The notes under the pieces: model-generated
Databases searched by the model: none
Told to the model about the DNA's origin: nothing
What the model saw: the letters and a program-made list of their open reading frames with translations, nothing else
Shown here: piece after piece, positions 1 to 11,423 of the stretch
Layout: each line of letters begins with the position of its first letter
Position numbering within the stretch: the stretch's first letter is position 1
Program-made: the position numbers and the translations under genes
Assembly (NCBI GenBank): GCA_035578155.1
Contig: JAPWDM010000013.1
Location: forward strand, 11,681,527-11,745,526
DNA from: Brachynemurus nebulosus
Taxonomy: Eukaryota > Arthropoda > Insecta > Neuroptera > Myrmeleontidae
Length of the DNA stretch: 64,000 nucleotides
Reading direction: 5' to 3'

Positions 1-593
1 CCTGATGATGATTAGATCCACCGAAAGTTAGCTCGTAAAAATATATTTCAGTTTCTAGTGAAAATCGATAAATGAAATATTTTAATATAATTATTATGGA
101 TTTTCTCGAAATAAAAGTATCTATACAAGACTTAAGGTATCATCACAGTGTGATCGGCCGAAAAATAGTCAATTTTTACAATTTTTTCGGATGGATGGGA
201 TGGGATGAATTTTTTTTTTAGGATTAATACCTACCACAATTTGACAATACAAAAATATTTTTTTATTTATTTTTTATAATTATTATAATATTTTGAAAAA
301 AGTGTCTTTAAAAAAGGGCGAAATTTGGTGCCCACGATTGCGTCGGCAGTTTTTATTTGTAAACAAAAAAATCAAATTGATTATCAATCTGTAGGTAAGC
401 CACTATGTTCCTATTAGCTTTTTTTGGAAATTTGAAAAAATGGCGGCGGTTTGAATAAAAATTACAAAATTTTTTACAGTTTCCGTGTGAAAAGATAGGA
501 AGATTTTAAAAGAAATAAAAGCTGCCATATAGGGACATAACAGCTTGGCTTACCTACAGACACTTTTTTCAAAGAATTGTAATAATTATAATA

Positions 594-914
594 CCACTGT
601 CGCAGCATCCTGCATAACGAGCGAATTTCCGTTTATAAAAATTAGTTTTCCTCGGAAACTAGTTGATATAGAATAATAGTTTTAAGACTTTTTTATGTAA
701 TTTTTTCTGCTCTTTTAAATGGTGTAAAAAAATTTCGCACAAATTTTTGAATAAGTGGAAACTTTGGTAAAAAACTAATTTTTTGCAAGAACAAAAACCA
801 TGTTCCGGGCATCGGATGTGTCTGGTTAACGAACTAGTCCAACGGTTTTGGACTTCCAACATTTTCACCAAATTTCGTAGACCTAGGACATTTCGTTCGA
901 GAATTATCGTGCGG

Positions 915-1004
<90 letters not shown>

Positions 1005-1130
1005 ATATAATTTTTAGTGAATATTATCTTCGGTTTCTAGGGACCTCAAAACAAATTTCTACCAGAGTGCCGAGCTCAAGTCGCTTCATGACAGTGGTTG
1101 TAATAGCTGAATACCATTCTGGAAATTCGC
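594..1130 (+). mobile_element. Family A repeat element, nested copy
   Basis: The left end is a stretch reading CTGTCGCAGCATCCTGCATAA followed by AGCGAATTTCC. The right end carries GGAAATTCGCT, the inverse of the latter. The same layout occurs in reverse at 5701-6152 and partly at 53010-53570. The internal sequence is shared between copies, including the block with CGTTCGAGAATTATCG and the block CTAGGGACCTCAAAACAAAT. It interrupts the right arm of the fold-back element around it, so it is the younger insertion. The reading frame here runs into the TA repeat and codes for nothing recognisable. The superfamily is unclear because the outermost ends differ from each other. Confidence 0.7.
922..1005. 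repeat. Compound (TA)n-(TG)n microsatellite inside family A
   Basis: About 64 bp of alternating A and T is followed by about 18 bp of TG. The repeat lies at the same internal point where the other family A copies also have a TA run. Confidence 0.97.
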
Positions 1131-1280
1131 TAAAAATAAATAAAAATAAATAAAAAAAAAATTTTTGTATTGTTAAATAGTGGTATTAATCCCAAAAGAA
1201 AATTTATCCCCACTCCCTCTTCCTATCCATTGTGAAAATTGACTATTTTTACAGCCGATCACACTGTGATCGTACCTTAA

Positions 1281-1916
1281 TACACCTAAGTCAAATTATA
1301 CTGTTGTAAATTTTTGAACGTCAGTATCATATACCTACATATTTATCCCTAATGTCGTGGTCCCGATGAAATGTAATTTACTGATCATTAAAAGTTCATA
1401 AACAATAGATGATGATATTTTTTAATATATCCTTCGGGAATACGAGCGATGCTCCGGTTGTGTCCCGTCTACATGTTCCCTTTATTATAATAACTATACT
1501 ACCCACTGGCGCATATACGTATAATAGGATTATAATCAATATTGCTTGAAAAACATTATATTGTTGTCCGTCCATTGGACAATATTTTTTTCGCCTTGTT
1601 TGGGCCTCTACATTGTGCCCTGCCAGCTACGGTGCCGCGTTCTGCCTTGCTTAATTAACAAACGGTAAAAGTTCATTTTCAGTTTTTGTTCGCCTATTTT
1701 TTTACGCTCGAGACACAGATACTTTCATTGCCTGGCGTACAGTGAGGACGTAATTATTATTAGAAAATTACGACGTATTTTGTTTGAATTACTATACAGT
1801 ACAATTAAAGTGCTCTTATTTGGTTTATGAATTACATCATTACCAGTTTTCAAAAATTGTTTATGTAGTTTATTTTAATTAAAATTCACATAATATTTGA
1901 AAAATTATCAAATTGA
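1281..1916. other. AT-rich stretch without recognised feature
   Basis: Unique-looking AT-rich sequence. No convincing coding frame, RNA gene or inverted-repeat element was seen. Confidence 0.5.
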
Positions 1917-1984
1917 ATCGGCTGGGACTGGAACCCGGATCTCTTGGTTGCTAGCCAAGCGCCTTACCAATTAGGCCACCGACC
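1917..1984 (-). tRNA. tRNA-like sequence, anticodon loop CTAGCAA (repeat-associated)
   Basis: On the minus strand this can be folded as a cloverleaf. The D stem is GCCT/AGGC, the anticodon stem CTTGG/CCAAG encloses loop CTAGCAA (anticodon AGC in the usual frame), and the T arm contains GGTTCCAGTCCC. The T stem has one mismatch and the acceptor stem is imperfect. Its flank (about 2015-2140) aligns with the flank of the tRNA-like modules near 47.5 kb, with shared motifs such as TTATCGAGTAC. It is therefore better read as one member of a dispersed repeat than as a working tRNA gene. Confidence 0.55.
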
Positions 1985-2137
1985 GCTTGTTCGATTGCCA
2001 TTCCAATCTGATAATAATCAATCAAACACATCCACTCTTTTAATGCGAGACGCAGTTATATTTCTAATTTCAAATGTTATCGAGTACCTGTGAAACATTA
2101 TGAATGTATGACGAACTTTTGTTCGCATTTATACATA

Positions 2138-2278
2138 CACCAATATTCATATTTTCACTTGATGGTCAGCTTAGCAGATACTAGAACACTCGATTTACTT
2201 TGGCATGTATGACCAATTCATTCATTCATTCAGGTATCAGCTAAGCTGGACACCAAGTGAACATATGAATATTGGTGT
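2138..2278. repeat. Imperfect hairpin, about 45-bp arms
   Basis: The left arm 2138-2181 (starting CACCAATATTCAT) pairs with the right arm 2234-2278 (ending ATGAATATTGGTG), with a few mismatches and a loop of about 50 bp that holds an (ATTC)n run. It adjoins the tRNA-like module at 1917-1984. A comparable but shorter pair (ending CAGTATTC / GAATACTG) surrounds the tRNA fragment at 47.6 kb, so the hairpin seems to belong to the same repeat. Confidence 0.75.
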
Positions 2279-2639
2279 GATTTATGCATTATATTTACTT
2301 TGATTTGGTTGAATACTTTGTAGAAATACGATTATGTAGAATGAACTCAAGACTATACGATCGAGATGAACTTCCATAGCAAAATTTCGAACTACGTAAT
2401 CAAACTTTACTGACAAAATCGTAATTAAGGATGACCGAATGAAGCCGATAAAAAAGACAATTCCAGTAAAGTCCTGCTATCAAACTGTCAAAATTTAGTA
2501 GCTTTCGAAAAATATTTAATTGATTATTTACGTACAGTTAATTGATTTTAACTATCTAATCGATTTCTTCAGGTGAATAAATATGATAAGTACTCTTTGT
2601 TTTGATATAGGCTACACTTTGAAGATTAAAATTGTCCTA

Positions 2640-3070
2640 TAGAGCCCTTGGACCCAAAAAAAAAAAAACACAAATGAAACAGCTAGTTCGATTTTATCCA
2701 AATTTTACTCAAATACTTATTGAAACCTTGAAAAAATTTGATTTAAATTAAAGCTGTCTCCAGAAATTTTGGACCCCAGATCTTTACCAAATTTTGTTTA
2801 AGTACCGCTAGAGTTCCGGAGAAATTGAGCGTATGATTAAAATTCTCATCAACAGTCTCCCGGCTCAAAAACATTTAAAATAAACATTTGAACGGATTTT
2901 TATCAAATTTTGTTCAAATACTATTGAAATCGGGAGGAAAGTGAGCGTATGACGTCAAGATTGTTTCTCAGGACCCAAAAGATATATAAAATAAACAATT
3001 GTACTGAATTTTACCAAATTTTGTTCAAGTATTATTGAGATTCCGACGAAAATGAACGTGAAATAGATAA
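2640..3070. repeat. Degenerate tandem repeat, period about 100 bp
   Basis: The phrase ACCAAATTTTGTTCAA or a variant recurs near 2699, 2788, 2914 and 3015. It is followed each time by AGTAYTATTGAGATTCCG-like text and, in two units, by GTGAGCGTATGA. The units are much diverged. Related wording occurs near 55.2-55.45 kb. Confidence 0.6.
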
Positions 3071-4137
3071 TTCTACGGTGTAAAGATACAGGCCACCATT
3101 AACGCAAATTCTGAAAACACTTTCTTTTTATTAATAGTGTATTCAATATTATTAGGTATTATTTATTTCTAAGCGAAATCTTCATAAAAAATTTTAAATT
3201 TGACATTTCAGTTTTTCTATGATGTTCTAATTTGCTCGGCTTTTCAGTTCGACTTTAACTAAAAAACGTTAGTTTTCCTTAGGAAAACTTTTTTCGCTTC
3301 AAAAATCTGAATGTTCCTTTTCGTGTAGTCTTTTATTCTAAATACTTCCAAACTGGTTAAGCCTACAGGTAAACAGCTGGAACTAATAAATGTGCAGCAG
3401 CACCAGTATTCATAAAGAGATCTAAGTGACACAAACATAATTATACTATATTTTCCGAAGCACTCGATAAATTTTTCTAAGTAGCAAGAGAAGTATTATC
3501 AATTAGTACATTACAATCAAACCGCTAGACAGAACAAAGAATGATGTACATTTTAAACAAAATTTATAATCCCACCCAGATTTACTTGAAGCTTTTAGTT
3601 TATTGTATTCACAACACCAGAACATTCTATATTGAAGGCTCGTTGTGTACATGCAAGTTACTGATGTATGTTAACGCTTATTTCGTCGCTATATGCATCA
3701 TTAGTGATGTATGTACGTTTGACTGTTGATGATAACATATGAGCAATGTATGCATCACTATTTGTACTGTATTTAATGGTATTACGTCTTTTGATGATAC
3801 CAATTAGATACTACCGACTTCACCATATACATTATTCAATAAAAGTTATGCACCAGCAAGATATAGTCTTAGTAGACAGACGCTCCATGTCTGATGTCTA
3901 TGGAGATGTTTTGTAATAAAATATTATTTGTCTTCTTCCGGTTATTTAGGTGACGTCCAAACATATACTTATTAGAGCCAAGAAAACCATTATGTGAGTT
4001 ATTAGCTAAAGAAAATTGAGATATTTGTCTGGAAGATATAAATCTGCGTACTGTGAAGAACTTTCACCATAATATTTTTAAAAAGGTTTTTAATTGTTAA
4101 AAATACAAAATTATGTAGTGCTGATTTCTGAACTTCA
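3071..4137. other. AT-rich stretch without recognised feature
   Basis: The short open frame at 3541-3729 has no recognisable domain and no coding-like composition. Nothing else is supported. Confidence 0.5.
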
Positions 4138-4538
4138 CTCTCAAACAATTTTTTTTGTTCAAATATTAAAAATTTTTTTTGTTTTTTCAAACCAATTTTT
4201 TTAATTCAAAGAATTATTTGTTTGACTATTGCAAAAAAGTCAACGAAATATTTCTTTCTTTGAATCGAAACATTATTATTTTTATTTTTTTATTTTTTTT
4301 TCAGAAAAATATTTCCCTGATTGAAATAATTATTTGTTTGACTACTAAAGAAAAAGTCAACCAAATATTTCTTTCTTTGAAACAAAAGGTTAAATATTTT
4401 TTTGATTCAAAGAATTATTTGTTTGACCACTAAAGAAAAAGTCAGTCAAATATTTTTTTATTTCTTTTGAAACAATATTTTTTTGGTTCAAAGAAAAAAA
4501 AAATTTTTAACCTTTGAACAAAAAAATCGTTTTGAGAG
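4138..4538. mobile_element. Small inverted-repeat element with internal tandem motif
   Basis: Terminal inverted repeats of about 26 bp are present: 4138-4163 begins CTCTCAAACAATTTTTTTTG, and 4513-4538 ends CGTTTTGAGAG. Inside, the motif ATTATTTGTTTGACYAYTRA followed by AAAGTCAACCAAATATTTCTTT occurs three times (about 4211, 4329, 4412). There is no coding capacity. The right-end sequence GAAATCGTTTTGAG also occurs at about 56.65 kb, which suggests a dispersed family. No clear target duplication was found. Confidence 0.65.
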
Positions 4539-5700
4539 TTAATAAGATTACAACTTAAGTCACGTTTCGGATTTCAATTCATTCAGGAAGAATGCAATTT
4601 AAGTTTTTAAAAAAATATATTTTACATTTAATTCGTACATCTTTAATTTTAATTTAAAATTCTATCATATAATGTAGTTCAAATCAGAATTATGTAGTTT
4701 GAGTTCTTGCATAACTTGCAGAATTTCCAGAGTTTTTAAAATAGGTAATCAGTTTAAAACTAAAATCATTCAAAATTTTCAACCAGTTTATAGTAAATGT
4801 TATTGCGCCTGTTCTTTTATATCGGAATAAAATTGCTCAAAAGAGTTTACTAAATTAGTACCTTGCTGGTTTTTTTTTTTTTTAATTTGAAATCATTTTC
4901 CAGGAAATTCCCAATAAGTAATCTTTTCTCTTTTTAAATTCTATTTATATCATCACCCCCTGATAGAAAAGAACTTACACACGTTGAACTTTATACATAT
5001 ACATTTAGAATCCTCCCCAACTTTAAATTATGTATTGAGGTTAGGTTATGTGTATAATGTGTTCACTCCTAGCTGCTAACTCTGACCCTGCGCGCCGTTA
5101 CACAGTCGCCCCGTGAATCTGGTGTATTTAGTTGATGTGGAGTTATTTTGGTGTAAATAATTCACTTGAAATAAAAATGGTAATGCACACAATCATAGAT
5201 TCACTCACGGTAGAGTTCGTCGCCGTGTTTGGTTAAGTTATCACCCACGTTTAAACTGATTTGCACTTTTATTATACACATTTAAATTGGCATTAGGTAC
5301 ACTCGTAAAACATTGATGATTGTTTGCAAGGCGACATTGTTCATGAATGGCGCCACTACTGTACTACATTGTTATCGGTGCAAATGTAATATGACTCCCC
5401 TTTCATATCCACAATTCGCGCGACGATTTGTTGGATCGCGGTAGTTACGTTAATTGGATGTAGGGTGAGTGTGAACAATTTTTTGTCGTACGATTTAACG
5501 AAAAAATTTCTAGGAAAAATAGGAGGTTAAAAATGACTTGGTTTCCCGACTGAAGTAGTTTTGATAACATAAGTGAAAGGCTCACACCAGAATTATTGTA
5601 ACTGAACCAACCATTCTAATCAAAATAACTTTGGTGACATCATCACTTTTAGTAGGTACCGTAAAAATCGTACGTTGACATAGAATCGACTTTCCGATTT
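4539..5700. other. Mostly AT-rich, with a GC-richer patch at 5080-5470
   Basis: The first 500 bp are featureless. From about 5080 to 5470 the composition shifts to GC-richer, with CG dinucleotides (CTGCGCGCCG, TTCGCGCGACG, GATCGCGGTAG) and a donor-like GGGTGAGTG at about 5465. This could be an untranslated exon or a regulatory patch, but no frame or splice partner supports it. Confidence 0.3.
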
Positions 5701-6152
5701 TTAGCGAATTTCCAGGATAGAATTCAGCTATTACAGCCACGCGACTTGAGCCCGGGGCTATGGCAGAAATTTGTTTTGAGGTCCGTAGAAACCGAAAATG
5801 TTATTCACTAAAATATATATATGCCCGCACGATAACTCTCGAACAAAATGTCTTACTTTTACGAAATTTGGTGAAAATATTAAAACTCCCAGACGGTTGG
5901 ACGGATTCGTTAACCAAACACGTCCGATGCCCGGAACATGGTCTTTTTGGCAATTTTCGTGAAAAAGCTTAGTTTTTTGACAAAATTTTCCCTTATTTAA
6001 AAATCTTTGTGACATTTTTTTACACTATTAAAACGGAGAGTAAAAATCACACAAAAAGATCTTTAAATTATTATTTTATGTCAACTAATTTCCGAGAAAA
6101 ACTAATTTTTGTAAGCGGAAATTCGCTATGCTATGCAGGATGCTGCGGCAGG
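5701..6152 (-). mobile_element. Family A repeat element, near-complete reverse copy
   Basis: In this orientation it begins AGCGAATTTCCAGGATAG and ends CCGAATTCGCTATG-like text followed by CAGGATGCTGCGGCAGG. This is the mirror of the copy at 594-1130. The internal block GAGGTCCGTAGAAACCGAAAATG, the short TATATATAT run (about 5813-5822) and the block CGTCCGATGCCCGGAACATGG are shared between copies. Both open frames across it are chance frames. Confidence 0.75.
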
Positions 6153-6721
6153 AGAATTTTTACTTGAATCTAAATTTTTTACGTGTAAATTATATTAAAG
6201 GAATTCGCAGCTAAAAAGTTTAGGAATTGTATGGATATAAAGAACTTTTCCAAGAAATTCGCCGAAAATATTGTTTATTGAATCGGGTTTTCAAAATTTT
6301 ATTTCAGTTCCAAAATCAATAATGCGGCATGAGCCTTCACTAAATCACTCAGCCACTTATTGAATATTTATTATTGCAATGTGTTGCGGGAATATGTCAA
6401 TTCTTCTATTGTCCAAAATACAATATCCAGCACCGGCCTGAGGGAAATGTAAATAGTGCACCGCATTAGGCCCGGCGTTTCTTACACCCTTGCGCTACTG
6501 ACCGATTTTGTTAAAAACATAAATGTGACCTTTAATAAACTCAAAATTTGTCGTGTAGTTTTACATTTTAGAATTACAGTTTTACTTTATTTGAACTGTA
6601 CCCAAATTTTGCTACTATTCTAAAAGGTATGTTAACTCCATTGTATCTACAGAAAAGTCTTTTTCAAGACTGGAGATAACAAAATCGATTTACTTTTACA
6701 GTAATTTTACACATCAAATTT
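6153..6721. other. AT-rich stretch without recognised feature
   Basis: No supported gene or repeat. It leads directly into the minisatellite. Confidence 0.5.
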
Positions 6722-7764
6722 CTATACCAAAAGTAGTAAGGTTACAGCGATTCTGTACCAAAAGTAGTAAAGATACAACGATTTCGTACCAAAAGTAGTA
6801 AAGTTACAGCGATTATGTACCAAAAGTATAGTAAAGTTATAGCGGTTTTGTGCTAAAAGTAGTAAAGTACAGCGATTCTGTACCAAAAATAGTAAGGCAC
6901 TGCCATTCTGTACCAAAAGTAGAAAGTTATAGCGATTTTGTACCAAAAGTAGTAAAGTTATAGCGGTTCTGTGCTAAAAGTAGTAAGGTTACGAGCGTTC
7001 TCTACCAAAAGTAGTAAAGTTACGGCGAATCTATACTAAAAGTAGTACCAAAAGTAGCGACTCTGTATCAAAAGTAGTAAGGTTACAGAAATTCTGTACC
7101 AAAAATAGTAAGGTTATAGCGATTATGTACCATGAATAGTAAGGTTACAGCGATTCTGTAAGAAAAATAGTAAGGTTACAGCGATTTTGTACCAAAAGTA
7201 GTAAAGTTATAGCGGTTCTGTACTAAAAGCAGAAAGGTTATAGCGGTTCTGTATCAAACGTAGTAAAATTATAGCGGTTCTGTGCTAAAAGCAGTAAGGT
7301 TACAACGGTTCTCTACCAAAAGTAGTAAAGTTACAGGGGTTCTGTGCCATAAGTGGTAAAGTTACGGCGAATCTATACTAACAGTAGTACCAAAAGTAGC
7401 GACTCTGTACCAAAAGTGGTAAGGTTACATCGATTCTGTACCAAAAATAGTAAGTTACAGCGATTCTGTACCAAAAGTAGTAAAGTTACGGCGATTTTGC
7501 ACCAAATGTAGTAAAATTATAGCGATTCTGTACCAAAAGTAGTAAGGGTACAGCGGTTCTGTACCCAAAATAATAGTAAGGTTATAGCACTTATATATTA
7601 AAAGTAGTAAAGTTACAGTGATTCTACACCAAACAGGATTCTATACGAAAAGTAGTAAGGTTATAGCGGTTCTGTACCAAAAGTAGTAAGGTTATAGCGA
7701 TTCTGTGCCAAAAATAATAAGGCTACAGCGATTTTATACCAAAAGTGGTAAATTTACAGCAGTT
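6722..7764. repeat. 31-bp minisatellite, roughly 33 units, with higher-order structure
   Basis: The unit is close to GTACCAAAAGTAGTAAGGTT followed by ACAGCGATTCT, 31 bp long and repeated with substitutions and small indels. A variant block (TAGCGGTTCTGTGCTAAAAG, then CTCTACC, then GCGAATCTATACTAA, then a shortened unit) occurs twice. Its start is 311 bp apart (6961 and 7272). After one extra unit in the second block, its later part is 342 bp apart (7025 and 7367). That shows duplication of about ten units at once. The period is not a multiple of three, so the reverse-strand open frame across part of it is accidental. Confidence 0.95.
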
Positions 7765-8713
7765 CTGTGCATTTAATTCAAAGAGTTTATTTTCAACTGA
7801 AAATTTGTATATATTGCAAACATATTACATCGGAAACTTTGCTGAACAACCGCCGTTCTAAAGGAATCTACCATTTATTCAAAATTACCAAATCATTTCC
7901 AAGTAAGTACCTAATCCTATTACCAACTGTACGAATTTATCCAAATTCTAAAAGTAGCAAAAATGCAATAAATTATTATCATATTACCGTACGAAATTTG
8001 TTTAAACGCCCCATTTTTGATAGGGCCGGCCCTGACGGCAACTATACAACAACGAGAATACAAAATTCACAGTTGTTACGGGTAGGTGGGATAGGGAGAG
8101 GAAAGGGGATGATGAAGAAGTGAAACGTTTAAAGATTCAAATCTGCTTGTCTTGTACTCGTATATATGTATAGTATATATATTTTCTATTATTGTATAGT
8201 ATATGTTAATTAATAATTTCAGGACTGTGCGTACGTATCTCGTATACCTACCTAAAATATAAAACATTGCTTGAGAGTGGGGTGTTTCCCCCACCACTCA
8301 CGCCCATGGAGGGTGCACTTTCAATTGTCTTCGTCACTTCATCGTATTGATTCAATTTTATTTTATATCTTTATTATAAGTTTTAATGGAACTTGTGTTT
8401 GTTAAGTCATAACGATTTCAAATTTACATTTTAATGTTTGAGTTTGAATTTAATTTTCTTTCTTTTGATTTTTTTTTTTTGTTCCGGTTGTAACTCGTAC
8501 TTTGAGAGTACGAAAAAAGTTTTTAGTTGATATTTTAAATAGATAACGGACAGTCAATATCCGAAATGAGTTGGAGTCGATTGAGTAATGTTACTCTAGG
8601 GAGACGATTCAAAAAAGCAGATTTTATAAATTTTTAATTTTTTATTTGAAAATTAAAATCGATGATGTTAAATATTAGAAATTTTTCTGAGTGTTCCGAA
8701 GAAAAATTCTTAA
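7765..8713. other. AT-rich stretch; palindrome AGGGCCGGCCCT at about 8022
   Basis: A 118-codon open frame begins in the minisatellite edge at 7767 and has no recognisable domain. The palindrome AGGGCCGGCCCT resembles ends of some DNA transposons, but no partner end was found nearby. Confidence 0.4.
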
Positions 8714-9419
8714 AGGGAAGGGTCCCCCTCACCGATTTCGATCAGATTTCGTCTACTAAGGGTCCTCCAGACAACAGGGTTTTTAATAATTCTTTTTAAG
8801 AAACTGGATACATTTATTGTATCAAATGAAGTTACATAGTATAGTACATGTTTTGGTGTATTCACTCATAAATTTTTATGCAAAAAAAGAAAAAATGGCG
8901 GCACTACAGCTGTTCCAGGTTCACTCTTTTAATTTGGGCCGTGGAATACTCAGCCTCTTGTAATCAACTGAATTCAATCAAACAAAAATTTTTTTAAAAA
9001 AAAAAAAAACTTTACGCTTTGCATTTCTGATGAGAAAATTTTTTTTTCACAATTAAAAATCAAAAAGAAAAAAATTTCACTTTTTTTTTTTTTATAAACA
9101 AATTGTTTTAAACAGTGTTTATAGTAATAATTTATGCAAAATTTTAGGTATATGCAAAGGCCAATATCTTAAAGAATATCTGTACAAAATTTCAAGTTAA
9201 TACCTTAATAACTTTTTAAGTTATTTTCCACGGCGCGGAAAAAAACGCTATTAAAAAGTTTTCGTTCTTGAAAAGTAAAGTTAAAAGCAGTTTATCGTTA
9301 TCTATCCTAATCTTTCTGTTGGAATTGAAACATTAGAAATATATTCCTTAAGGTTCAAATGAACTTTTAAAGCAAAACAAAAAATGAAAAATTTGAAAGT
9401 TCTGGAGGACCGTCCCCCC
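8714..9419. mobile_element. TTAA-flanked inverted-repeat element, about 706 bp
   Basis: TTAA lies at 8710-8713 and 9420-9423. The left end reads AGGGAAGGGTCCCCCTC, and the reverse complement of the right end reads GGGGGGACGGTCCTCCAG. These are imperfect but clearly related G-rich ends in an otherwise AT-rich setting. The interior is AT-rich with poly-T/A runs and has no coding capacity. Confidence 0.6.
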
Positions 9420-9423
9420 TTAA

Positions 9424-11423
9424 TATAAGGATTCTACAATATTCAAAATATCGGCACCATATATTCAAGTTATTTAGTCCGGTGTACTGAGCTTGTGTAC
9501 AGACCAGCGATTAAAGCCTCCACTTATGGACAGTGTGGTCCCGGGTTCCAATCCCGTTAATATGGTTTGCTTTTTTATTTTATTTATTTTTTTATAACTT
9601 ATTATTTATGTTACCAATGCTATACTACAAAATATTACCCTTCAACAAATCATTACGTAACAAGACTTCAAAAAGCATTTTTAACTTGTGGATACAATTC
9701 GTACCCCGTTTTCAGGGGGAAGTGCAGAGCGATTCGCAGTTTTTTCAGTTTTGTATCAAAATTTAATTTGCAAGGAAAATTGATTCTAAACTCAATATGA
9801 ATTGAATATTAATAATTGTACAATCCAGTCTGATATCGACTTTACTTAAAATTTACGAAAACCGCTCTGCAGTTATCATATTTAACACCACATAATATCT
9901 TATATATTTTATCTAAGTTTTTTGAAGAACTTTGAGTTGATATGTGTCAAAAATGCATTTGTTTGGTATAATTTATGCCAATTTCGGATTTGACCTCTAC
10001 GATACTTCTTTAATTTTTCAATATTTCCGCCCGATGGAAATGTACGGAAATAAAAGGAAAAATTTTGATTTTTTAATGAAAAAAAAAAAAAAAAACCTTT
10101 CAAAATTTTTTTAATTAAATAAATTCATATTTCATATTCATTGAAAATAAATTTTGATATTTCATTTTATTATAATCTATAAAAGGAGAAAAAAAATTGA
10201 AAACGCTGAAACAAAATAAAAACGATATTCGAAATTTTAAATATTTCATTTGTTTCCGTGATTCGTTGCATACCATTAAAAGTTGTTGAATAAATAATTT
10301 TGTAGTTTTTTGTCATTTTATTTGTGACATTAATTTCTTTTTAGACAAATAAAATTTCTAGAACGTGAAGAAGTATAACGTTACCTACTTCAAGTTGCGC
10401 AACACTTCAGGGTTTCGAAGAAAGATCTCGTCAAATTTGTGTGTTTTAAACATAAAATTTTATATGTAAGTATTATGGTCGCTAGCTCAAAAGACCTCCA
10501 GAAACTGAGGTGAGGCGAACACAAATTGTATTATTTCCATAGTTACCAACCAAACCAAGTAATTATGTTTTTATAAGAGTGAGTGAGTAAACTTCTATTT
10601 ATTAATATGATAGACAAAGATAAATGCAGATGTAGATAAAAAGGGTCTTTTTAGCTTGCGTCCATTATGTAATTAATTTTTTTCTTTATTTCTTTGGGTA
10701 CTTTTTGGTGCTGGAATGTGCGGAAGAAATTTTTTTCATGACACATTGTATGGAATGTCCGTTGTATTGAGTTCCGTTTACGAAATATTGAGCTTCAAAG
10801 TGACGGATAACCTGCTTCCTTGCTCGAAAATCAAAAAAAAAATTTGAAAGAAACTGCAAATACTAGTACTTGATATGAACATTTAATCAAAATTATTTCG
10901 ACTAGAAATATGTTTTGCTAGTAGAAAATATTTTCTAAAAATTCAAATTCAAATCATTAAGGGAAGTGCAGGGAAAAATCAGAAATTCAACAGAGATCAC
11001 AAATAATCCCATGTATACGATTTAAATCATTTTTAAATCTCATTTGCGAAATATTAACACGTTCACGGTCATTGATATTGTACTTCGTCAAGTCGAACTT
11101 AACTAATTCAGACACCACGCTGTACAACGTTATCGATTCCATATAAAGTGTACTAGCTGTGAAAACAGTGTACCTACTAGTTGGGCATTATTTATTTTCC
11201 GAGGTACAGTTATCCTAGTTGTGGTATATCTTTTACTATTGCAAGTAAAGTAAGAAAAATAACAATTATGTCGTGTTCAAATATCAATCAAAAATATTCT
11301 TGTTCCGTTCTACTGGTATTGTTTCTTCGTTGGGTACTGTTCGCGCGTTCTGTTAAAATTGTCGTCACCAGTTAAAGTCGTTTATGTCATAAATTTTACT
11401 TGAAACTCTTCGCTCGTATTATA
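9424..11423. other. 2-kb AT-rich stretch without supported gene
   Basis: Several short overlapping frames (for example 9533-9800, both frames) have no domain features and are rich in Phe and Tyr codons from AT-rich DNA. No RNA gene or clear transposon ends were seen. Confidence 0.5.

Larger units (their letters stand above)
136..1276. mobile_element. TTAA-flanked fold-back element, copy 1, interrupted
   Basis: Both ends are flanked by TTAA (132-135 and 1277-1280). The left end GGTATCATCACAGTGTGATC matches the reverse complement of the right end (GGTACGATCACAGTGTGATC), and similarity between the arms continues inward for well over 100 bp. The same family occurs as a cleaner copy at 25342-26045. 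This copy has a family A element inserted in its right arm at about 594-1130, and the right arm has also lost roughly 90 bp compared with the other copy. There is no transposase frame, so it is non-autonomous. The TTAA flank suggests mobilisation by a piggyBac-type enzyme (inference). Confidence 0.8.

Noticed and set aside
5080..5470. Possible solo LTR or untranslated exon
   Set aside because: No flanking duplication, primer-binding site or second copy in the window; kept only as a compositional note.
6722..7764. CRISPR-like array
   Set aside because: Units abut directly with no unique spacers and vary by substitution, so it is a minisatellite in a eukaryotic genome.
7767..8123. 118-codon open frame
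   Set aside because: It starts in the edge of the minisatellite, has no recognisable domain, and its composition fits random AT-rich sequence.
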